Positions 1 through 5,136 of a stretch of DNA of 5,136 bases are shown piece by piece. The notes beneath the pieces were generated by a model that saw only the letters and a program-made list of their open reading frames with translations, searched no databases and was not told where the DNA came from. The position numbers and the translations under genes are program-made. Numbering within the stretch: the first letter of the stretch is position 1; each line of letters opens with the position of its first letter. This DNA comes from Enterocloster bolteae (lineage in GTDB: Bacteria; Bacillota_A; Clostridia; Lachnospirales; Lachnospiraceae): positions 1 through 5,136 of the forward strand of contig JAETTS010000215.1 of the NCBI GenBank assembly GCA_021769025.1. Reading direction: 5' to 3'.

Positions 1-62
1 CTTCCGTCGAACAGGACCCCTTTGGTCATGGTTGAGCCTGAATCAATCCCTAAACTAAACAT
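1..62 (-). CDS. Acyl-CoA dehydratase activase (BadF/BcrA/HgdC-type ASKHA ATPase), N-terminal fragment
   Basis: Only the first 20 codons lie in the window; the gene continues past the left edge. The visible residues read MFSLGIDSGSTMTKGVLFDG. The stretch GIDSGSTxTKGVLFDG is the phosphate-1 loop of the ASKHA ATPase fold as found in activators of 2-hydroxyacyl-CoA dehydratases and benzoyl-CoA reductases. In that family a homodimeric iron-sulfur ATPase hydrolyses ATP to inject an electron into its partner dehydratase. The start is well placed: AAGGGAG lies on the minus strand at 68-74, five bases upstream of the ATG, and a sigma-A-like promoter lies further upstream. The gene is divergent from the c-di-GMP operon. 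The specific substrate cannot be told from this fragment, and the cysteines of the cluster site lie outside the window. Confidence 0.8.
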   Translation of the reverse strand, partial: MFSLGIDSGSTMTKGVLFDG

Positions 63-67
63 ATAAA

Positions 68-129
68 CTCCCTTGTTTTTTCGCTTTTATACCTATTTGA
101 GTATAAATAGCTGAGAAAAAATAGTCCAA
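68..129 (-). promoter_or_regulatory. Candidate sigma-A promoter and ribosome site for the leftward activase gene
   Basis: Read on the minus strand, TTGGAC (129-124) is followed after 18 bases by TATACT (105-100), a good match to -35 and -10 boxes. Transcription would start near base 93, giving a leader of about 30 bases before the ATG at 62. The ribosome site AAGGGAG (74-68) lies within it. This is a pattern match only. Confidence 0.5.
86..107. repeat. Inverted repeat TTTATAC-N8-GTATAAA, candidate operator
   Basis: A perfect 7-base inverted repeat (TTTATAC at 86-92, GTATAAA at 101-107) with an 8-base spacer covers the -10 box and likely start point of the leftward promoter. That position would suit a repressor operator. 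It is AT-rich, so chance is possible, and no regulator family is assigned. Confidence 0.35.
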
Positions 130-174
130 TTGATATTCTGAATGAGTTTTGATTTGAGATTGAAAATATATATA

Positions 175-226
175 GGGAAATTGAATGTCATTTGGATGGA
201 AGGGATGGCGTGCCTTTCAATTGCCC
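175..226. repeat. Imperfect inverted repeat GGGAAATTGAA-N30-TTCAATTGCCC
   Basis: The arms at 175-185 and 216-226 pair at 10 of 11 positions around a 30-base spacer. The site lies between the two divergent promoters, upstream of the rightward -35 box. It could be a binding site for a dimeric or looping regulator, or a weak stem. Within the spacer a short GGCGTGCC near-palindrome (207-214) abuts the right arm. No function is shown by the sequence. Confidence 0.3.
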
Positions 227-245
227 CGCTATGTGGTAAATATGG

Positions 246-274
246 TTGATTAAAGATTTTGCTTATGCTACAAT
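246..274 (+). promoter_or_regulatory. Candidate sigma-A promoter of the c-di-GMP operon
   Basis: TTGATT (246-251) and TACAAT (269-274) are separated by the ideal 17 bases, and the -10 box is preceded by TGC, an extended -10 element. Transcription would begin near base 281, leaving an untranslated leader of about 44 bases. That leader is too short for a known c-di-GMP riboswitch. The predicted start point also lies downstream of the in-frame TTG at 259, which argues against that codon as the start of the first cyclase. Confidence 0.6.
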
Positions 275-310
275 TAAATAATATACATTTGGTAAAAGCT
301 GATGTTCCGC

Positions 311-317
311 GGGGAGG
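311..317 (+). promoter_or_regulatory. Ribosome binding site fixing the start of the first cyclase
   Basis: GGGGAGG lies seven bases upstream of the ATG at 325. It is the only strong Shine-Dalgarno match before the reading frame. It selects ATG 325 over the upstream in-frame TTG at 259 and ATG at 265, which have no such site and lie at or before the predicted transcription start. Confidence 0.8.
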
Positions 318-324
318 AAATCAT

Positions 325-1908
325 ATGTACCGATGCAGGATGAAGATAGCGATTTTCAGCAAGGATACCATGCTCTCTGAGCTGGTCCGTTCTCTCGAAC
401 CATTGGAGCATTTTACACATGAAATCACAGTGGCGCCTGAGGCAAATCAGGAAATTATGAGGGAGAGCAGGCTTCTCATATGGAATCTGGACGACTCTGT
501 GCCGCCCTCTAAGCTGCGCTCCCAGTGTGCAGCGGAAGCCTCGCTCATATTCTGCGGCAGCCGCCAGTGCATAGGCGCGCTGCCTCCGGAAGAATTTGGG
601 GCTGCGGATGAGTTTTGGGAGACGCCCCTTGTCAGGGATTATATTAAGGTACGCCTGAAACGCATGATGGAACAGATTAAGCTGGGCTACGATTATTACA
701 TGACCCGGACCTACCTGGATACGGCCATAGACAGTATACCGGACATGCTCTGGTTTAAGACACTGGACGGGATTCACGTCAAGGTGAATAAGGCGTTCTG
801 CTCTGTGGTGGGAAAGACCAGGGAGGATGTGACGGGGCGGAACCACTGCTATATATGGGGGGTATCCCCGGATGATTATGAAAATGGGGAGGCCTCATGC
901 CGGGAGTCGGAGGATGCGGTTATAAAGGAGCGGCGTACCCTGCAGTTTACGGAGTCTGTCAAGGCATCCCACGGCATGCGCCAGCTGCGCACCTATAAGT
1001 CCCCTATAGTGGACAGGGACGGTGTCACGGTTCTTGGAACTGTGGGTATCGGCCATGATGTGACGGACCTGGTAAACATGAGCGCTGAGATAGAAATTTT
1101 GCTGCAGAGTATGCCCTATGCCATCCTTTTGTGGGATAACAACGGGAAGATACTTAATGCCAACAGAAAATTTGAGGAGTATTTTAAGCTTCCCAAAGAA
1201 GCAGTAATCGGGCAGGACTATGATGCGTGGATAACAGGGGCCTTTGAGGAACAGCGCACCATTAACAGCGAAGGATACATGGAAGCGCGTGTATCCCGGA
1301 GGGATGGGTCAGGTAAGATGCTGGAGATTCACGAAAATTCCGTCTATGATGTATTCAATCATGTGGCCGGTAAGCTTTGCATTTTCAGGGATGTGACAGT
1401 GGAGCGGGATCTGGAGAAACAAATCCGCCACAGCTCTAATACAGATTTTCTTACAGGACTTTATAACCGCAGATGTTTTTACCAGTACATACATAACAAC
1501 CGTGGCGGCAGGACGGTCAGCCTGATGTACATTGACCTGGACCGGTTTAAGGAAGTCAATGACACATATGGCCATAAGGTGGGAGATGCCGTGCTGGTGC
1601 ATACGGCGGATGTACTCAGACGATTGTTCCGGGACGACTTCGTGGCCCGGCTGGGCGGGGACGAATTCCTGGTGGTCCGTCTGGGAAAGTGCAGCATGGA
1701 CCAGATGGAGCAGGAGGCAGAGGCCTTTTTGAAAGAAATGAGGACAGCGTTTCTGGCAGCGGAACAGACCGTTTCTTTGTCAGCCAGCGTGGGAATCGCT
1801 CAGAGCAGCGATTCCATGGTGGACATTGATGCGCTTCTCCAGCGCAGTGACCAGGCCCTTTACCAGGCAAAGAAGGCCGGCCGGTCCAGATACTGCGTAT
1901 ACAGATAA
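325..1908 (+). CDS. Diguanylate cyclase: pseudo-receiver, PAS, PAS, GGDEF
   Basis: This 527-residue protein should convert two GTP to cyclic di-GMP in the cytosol; no signal peptide or membrane segment is visible. Residues about 7-115 look like a receiver fold without its chemistry: strand LLIWN ends in Asn54 where the phosphoacceptor Asp is expected, and the usual Lys-Pro is replaced in DEFWETPL. PAS domains follow at about 130-250 (ending GTVGIGHDVTD; it holds His174, Cys175 and Cys192) and 257-361 (ending IFRDVT). The GGDEF domain (about 370-527) has DFLTGLYNRR at 374-383, metal-binding Asp404, substrate-binding Asn412 and Asp413, and intact GGDEF at 444-448, so activity is expected. The inhibitory RxxD site reads FRDD (435-438) and lacks its Arg. 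The gene is followed after 14 bases by the REC/GGDEF/EAL gene, very likely in one operon. The signal sensed by the PAS domains is unknown. Confidence 0.9.
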   Translation: MYRCRMKIAIFSKDTMLSELVRSLEPLEHFTHEITVAPEANQEIMRESRLLIWNLDDSVPPSKLRSQCAAEASLIFCGSRQCIGALPPEEFGAADEFWETPLVRDYIKVRLKRMMEQIKLGYDYYMTRTYLDTAIDSIPDMLWFKTLDGIHVKVNKAFCSVVGKTREDVTGRNHCYIWGVSPDDYENGEASCRESEDAVIKERRTLQFTESVKASHGMRQLRTYKSPIVDRDGVTVLGTVGIGHDVTDLVNMSAEIEILLQSMPYAILLWDNNGKILNANRKFEEYFKLPKEAVIGQDYDAWITGAFEEQRTINSEGYMEARVSRRDGSGKMLEIHENSVYDVFNHVAGKLCIFRDVTVERDLEKQIRHSSNTDFLTGLYNRRCFYQYIHNNRGGRTVSLMYIDLDRFKEVNDTYGHKVGDAVLVHTADVLRRLFRDDFVARLGGDEFLVVRLGKCSMDQMEQEAEAFLKEMRTAFLAAEQTVSLSASVGIAQSSDSMVDIDALLQRSDQALYQAKKAGRSRYCVYR

Positions 1909-1922
1909 AAGGGGATTAGGAC

Positions 1923-4523
1923 ATGATATCACAAAAACAAATTCTGATTGTGGAAGATAATGAAATTAACCGTATGCTGCTGGGAGAGATACTTTCTGCG
2001 GACTATCAGGTCGTGGAGGCTGAAAACGGTCTGGAGGCCCTGTCCGTCCTAAAGGAGCGCGGGGATGTGATTTCACTGATTCTGCTGGACATAACCATGC
2101 CTGTTATGGATGGATATACCTTTCTTTCCATTGTGAAAAAAGACCCTGTGTTTTCTTCTATTCCGGTTATCGTAACCACCCAGAGCGACAGCGAATCGGA
2201 CGAGGTGGCTGCCCTTTCCCACGGTGCTTCGGATTTTGTTGCTAAACCCTACAAGCCACAAATCATCCTGCACAGAGTGGCAAGCATCATTAATCTGCGT
2301 GAAAATGCAGCCATGGTCAACCAGTTAAAATATGACCGGCTGACCGGGCTTTACAGTAAGGAATTTTTCTTCCAGAAGGTGAAGGAGGAACTGGCCCGGC
2401 ATCCGGAACGGGAATACGATATCATTTGTTCTGATATTGAGAATTTTAAATTAGTCAATGATGTATTCGGTCTTCCGGCGGGAGACAGGCTGCTGCGGGA
2501 GGTGGCTGATTTTTACCAGTCCCAGGTAGGGGACAAGGGGATATGCGGCCATTTTAACGGAGACCAGTTTGCCATACTGATGGAGCGCAGGTGTAAGTAT
2601 ACCGATGAGATGTTCATGGAGGCAACGGCACGGGTCAATGCCCTTCCCAATGCAAAAAATGTGCTGGTGAAATGGGGCATTTATTCCATTGAGGACCGCA
2701 CTATTCCGGTGGACCAGATGTGCGACAGGGCTCTTCTGGCTGCCTGTGGCATCAAGGGGCAGTACGGAAAATATTTTGCCATATATGATGACCGGCTGCG
2801 CAGCAGGCTGCTGCGGGACCAGGCTATAACGGAATGCATGGAATCTGCACTGAGAGAGGGGCAGTTTGAAATTTATCTCCAACCCAAATACAGCGTAAAG
2901 GAGGAACGGCTTTCTGGGGCGGAATCCCTGATACGGTGGAATCATCCTGAATGGGGCCTTCAGTCGCCGGGACAGTTCATTCCTCTTTTTGAACAGAATG
3001 GTTTCATCACCCAGCTGGACCAGTATGTGTGGGACCAGACATGCGCCATCCTGCAAAGGTGGGAGCAAATGGGGTATCCATGTATACCTGTTTCCGTCAA
3101 TGTGTCCAGGGCGGATATTTATAACGTGGATCTTCCTGAAATTTTGACAGAGACAGTCCAAAAATACGGGCTTCCCCCATCCCGGCTCCATCTGGAAATA
3201 ACAGAAAGCGCGTATACGGAAAACCCGTCTCAGATCATTGAGGTGGCGGGGCGGCTGCGGGAATTGGGCTTTATCATAGAGATGGACGATTTCGGCAGCG
3301 GTTATTCCTCCCTGAACATGCTCAATAAGATGCCCATTGACATTCTGAAGCTGGATATGAAGTTTATCCAGAATGAAACGGAAAAGCAGGCCAGCCAGGG
3401 AATCCTTCGTTTTACCATGGGTCTTGCCCGTTGGATGGATCTGAGTGTGGTGGCGGAAGGCGTGGAGACCAGGGAGCAGTTTGAACAGCTGAGGGAAATC
3501 GGCTGTGATTATGTTCAGGGATATTATTTTGCCAAACCCATGCCCTGCGGGGAGTTTGAGAAGCTGATAAGGGAACAGCCGGAGGAGGCTGCCATGGAAT
3601 CGTCTATGGAGGATGTTTCTTTTCACGGAAAACAGCGGCCTGTACTTCTGATTGCGGACGAGGATGATGCCTATTGCAGGCAGGTGCGCAGGATATTTGA
3701 GTCCCGGTATCAGATTGTGGAGGCATCGGACGGAGAGAAGGCCCTTGCCTGCATTGCCAGCTATGAGAATAAGATTGGGGCAGCTATCATCAGCCTTACC
3801 CTGTCAGAACCGGATGGATTTCAGATATTGGAAATGCTTCGGAGGGAACGGGCAGTATGGAATATACCTGTCATAGCCACTTCATGGGACGGAAGCCAGG
3901 AGGAACAGGCTTTGGATATGGAGGCAGATGAATTCCTGCGCAAGCCGCACACTGCAGCCGTCCTGGAAAGGCGTGCCGTGAGGGCCATGAGGTCGGCGGC
4001 CTCCAGGGAACGGGAGCGCATGCTTGAGGGGGAAGCCTGTCAGGATTATCTGACCGGACTGTTAAACCGCAGAGGCCTGGAGGCTGCCGCGGATGCTCTG
4101 GACGGGAAAGACATGCCGTTGGCTGTGTATCTCTTTGATTTGGATAACTTAAAACACATCAATGATACATTTGGCCATATGAGGGGAGACCAGACCATAT
4201 CGGCTTTTGCAGAACTGCTGAGGGAACAGACAAGGGAAAGCGATATACTTTCCAGGTTTGGCGGTGACGAATTCGTGGTTATTATGAAACAGATGAAATC
4301 AGGGGAAAGCGCTGTCAAAAAAGGGGAGGACATATGCAGGAGCATCTGTGAGTATCCCTTTGCCGACAATGTCCGGGCCTGTTGTTCCGCCGGTGTCGTC
4401 ATTTGGGACACCAGGAAACCTCTGCCGGCCATACTGGAGTATGCGGACCAGGCCCTGTATCGTGCCAAGGCTGAAAATAAGGGCGGCTGCTGTATGTGGG
4501 AAGACGGGTATGAATATCCATAA
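1923..4523 (+). CDS. Dual c-di-GMP protein: REC, degenerate GGDEF, EAL, pseudo-REC, GGDEF
   Basis: This 866-residue cytosolic response regulator carries opposing c-di-GMP domains. REC1 (about 5-125) is complete: Glu11/Asp12, phosphoacceptor Asp56, Thr85, Lys108. GGDEF1 (about 135-285) keeps DRLTGLY (138-144) and Asp171, but its signature is NGDQF (212-216), so it is probably inactive as a cyclase and may bind GTP as a regulator. EAL (about 302-550) keeps all expected catalytic residues: Glu334 (ESL in place of EAL), Asn393, Glu425, Asp455/Asp456, Lys476, Glu512, Gln532; phosphodiesterase activity to pGpG is expected. REC2 (about 572-690) keeps the acidic pocket and Lys674 but has Ser624 at the phosphoacceptor position. 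A charged helical linker leads to GGDEF2 (about 705-866): DYLTGLLNRR, Asp739, GGDEF at 780-784, and an intact inhibitory RESD at 771-774. Start ATG 1923 has AAAGGGG eight bases upstream. No partner kinase is in the window. Confidence 0.92.
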   Translation: MISQKQILIVEDNEINRMLLGEILSADYQVVEAENGLEALSVLKERGDVISLILLDITMPVMDGYTFLSIVKKDPVFSSIPVIVTTQSDSESDEVAALSHGASDFVAKPYKPQIILHRVASIINLRENAAMVNQLKYDRLTGLYSKEFFFQKVKEELARHPEREYDIICSDIENFKLVNDVFGLPAGDRLLREVADFYQSQVGDKGICGHFNGDQFAILMERRCKYTDEMFMEATARVNALPNAKNVLVKWGIYSIEDRTIPVDQMCDRALLAACGIKGQYGKYFAIYDDRLRSRLLRDQAITECMESALREGQFEIYLQPKYSVKEERLSGAESLIRWNHPEWGLQSPGQFIPLFEQNGFITQLDQYVWDQTCAILQRWEQMGYPCIPVSVNVSRADIYNVDLPEILTETVQKYGLPPSRLHLEITESAYTENPSQIIEVAGRLRELGFIIEMDDFGSGYSSLNMLNKMPIDILKLDMKFIQNETEKQASQGILRFTMGLARWMDLSVVAEGVETREQFEQLREIGCDYVQGYYFAKPMPCGEFEKLIREQPEEAAMESSMEDVSFHGKQRPVLLIADEDDAYCRQVRRIFESRYQIVEASDGEKALACIASYENKIGAAIISLTLSEPDGFQILEMLRRERAVWNIPVIATSWDGSQEEQALDMEADEFLRKPHTAAVLERRAVRAMRSAASRERERMLEGEACQDYLTGLLNRRGLEAAADALDGKDMPLAVYLFDLDNLKHINDTFGHMRGDQTISAFAELLREQTRESDILSRFGGDEFVVIMKQMKSGESAVKKGEDICRSICEYPFADNVRACCSAGVVIWDTRKPLPAILEYADQALYRAKAENKGGCCMWEDGYEYP

Positions 4524-4611
4524 AATAAGGCGGCCGTGTGCTTTGCCCATAAATATATTATAGTAGGATTTACGGCAATTGGTAATAAGAGTGAATTCAT
4601 GTTTATGCCTA

Positions 4612-4644
4612 AGAGGGTTCCGGGTGAATTATCCGGAGCCCTTT
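4612..4644 (+). terminator. Hairpin downstream of the c-di-GMP operon, possible terminator
   Basis: GGGTTCCGG (4615-4623) pairs with CCGGAGCCC (4633-4641) through one G-U pair around a nine-base loop. Flanking AGA/TTT can extend the stem to 12 pairs. It lies about 90 bases after the stop of the REC/GGDEF/EAL gene and before the convergent TetR remnant, a fitting place for a terminator. The T-tract is only three bases before CC, so it is a weak intrinsic terminator at best and may instead be a 3'-end stabilising structure. The rest of 4524-4704 shows no convincing gene. Confidence 0.4.
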
Positions 4645-4704
4645 CCGGACTGCGGGTGAGAATGTGACCCACAAACTGCAGGGCAGCCGTAAAAGCGGCC
4701 TGAA

Positions 4705-5124
4705 TCATTTGGAGATAATCCGATATAAGGCTTCTATCCCCGCATTTAATAACCTTTCCTTTTCTAATCTTGCTTCTTTAAAAATAATCCGATCAACAAG
4801 TGCTGTAATGAAATCTACTATTACAACGGATACAGCCTCTAAATCTTCATACGGCAGCTCGCTTTGATACAGCCTGATATATTCATATGTTGCCATCTGC
4901 ACTTTTTCCGACTGTGAATCTTTTATCGCCTTAACTTCTGGTTTTGCAAAATAAAGTACGTTTAATTCCCGTAAGAAATCCTTTTCTGCTTCATGTAACT
5001 GAATCAGAGTATTTACGAGGTCATAAAGCCATTTTTTCGGTTCCTTTAAATAAAGCTGCGCACTTGATTCAGGGCGCAGCATTTCATACACATTTGAAAA
5101 GTGGTATTGGTTGCTGCGCTCCAA
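4705..5124 (-). pseudogene. TetR/AcrR-family regulator remnant: C-terminal ligand-binding domain without the HTH
   Basis: The open frame gives 139 residues starting at a TTG. From about residue 28 it reads like the all-helical ligand-binding and dimerisation domain of TetR/AcrR regulators: WLYDLVNTLIQLHEAEKDF, then a helix ending in ALVDRIIFKEARLEKERLL and a final short helix, ending normally at TGA. Family members are about 190-200 residues with an N-terminal helix-turn-helix of about 50; that domain is missing. An in-frame TAG (5127-5125) directly precedes the TTG, and neither the TTG nor the ATG at 5082 has a Shine-Dalgarno sequence. YHFSN at residues 7-11 faintly recalls the end of a TetR HTH, which would put the stop inside it. 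GC is about 35% over 4741-4980, well below the cyclase genes, suggesting different ancestry. A short intact protein translated from TTG remains possible. The gene is convergent with the c-di-GMP operon. Confidence 0.55.
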
Positions 5125-5136
5125 CTATTCTGTGAG

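Noticed and set aside
259..324. In-frame extension of the first cyclase to TTG 259 or ATG 265 (up to 22 extra residues)
   Set aside because: No ribosome site precedes it, it overlaps the predicted promoter -10 region, and GGGGAGG sits ideally before ATG 325.
281..324. c-di-GMP riboswitch in the leader of the operon
   Set aside because: The predicted leader is only about 44 bases, and no GEMM-like conserved blocks are visible there or further upstream.
2922..2930. ESL instead of EAL as a sign of a dead phosphodiesterase
   Set aside because: The catalytic Glu334 is kept and all other metal and catalytic residues are present; the Ala to Ser change alone does not indicate inactivity.
2451..3626. 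Long minus-strand open frame of 391 codons opposite the EAL region
   Set aside because: It lies wholly opposite a coding region with every EAL catalytic residue; its translation shows no recognisable domain, and it looks like a shadow of codon bias.
4599..4667. Possible 22-codon small ORF (begins MFMPKRVPGE) in the gap after the operon
   Set aside because: Only a weak upstream AAGAGTG, and it coincides with the hairpin, whose repeated TCCGGA accounts for the repeated LSG residues. Not supported as a gene.
4684..4702. Small stem CAGCCG/CGGCCTG just past the TetR remnant stop as its terminator
   Set aside because: Short, contains a bulge, and has no T-tract on the minus strand.
4046..4708. 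Minus-strand open frame of 220 codons opposite the C-terminal GGDEF and the following gap
   Set aside because: Mostly opposite an intact GGDEF domain; low-complexity Ser-rich translation without family features.
1..5136. CRISPR arrays, insertion sequences, tRNA or rRNA genes
   Set aside because: No regularly spaced repeats, transposase coding, terminal repeats or RNA-gene signatures were seen.

Overview
The window looks chromosomal, from an anaerobic Bacillota, most likely a Clostridia/Lachnospiraceae gut-type bacterium. This rests on the style of the c-di-GMP proteins (degenerate receiver plus PAS plus GGDEF; stacked REC/GGDEF/EAL), strong AGGAGG-like ribosome sites, sigma-A type promoters, and the start of an acyl-CoA dehydratase activase gene typical of fermentative anaerobes. 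The genus is an inference and cannot be fixed from this sequence alone.

Layout. Bases 1-62 (minus strand) hold the first 20 codons of an ASKHA-family activase that runs off the left edge. Bases 63-324 are a divergent, AT-rich control region with a candidate promoter for each direction, an inverted repeat over the leftward -10 box, and a second, longer inverted repeat. Bases 325-1908 (plus) encode a 527-residue cytosolic diguanylate cyclase: pseudo-receiver, two PAS domains, intact GGDEF. After 14 bases, 1923-4523 (plus) encodes an 866-residue protein ordered REC, degenerate GGDEF, EAL, pseudo-REC, intact GGDEF. Bases 4524-4704 hold no convincing gene but contain a strong hairpin that may end the operon. 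Bases 4705-5124 (minus) hold the C-terminal part of a TetR/AcrR-type regulator, cut off by an in-frame TAG and lacking a recognisable DNA-binding domain and ribosome site.

How the genes work together. The two plus-strand genes look like one operon for cyclic di-GMP turnover. The first protein should make c-di-GMP in response to a PAS-sensed signal. The second has all the residues needed for c-di-GMP breakdown (EAL) and also a complete C-terminal cyclase domain, with one phosphorylatable receiver at the N-terminus. The canonical product-inhibition site (RxxD) is missing in the first cyclase and present in the second. No histidine kinase or c-di-GMP effector is visible. The families are all known. 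The most unusual points are the domain order of the second protein and the repeated loss of receiver phosphoacceptors and GGDEF residues. I see no wholly new system here.
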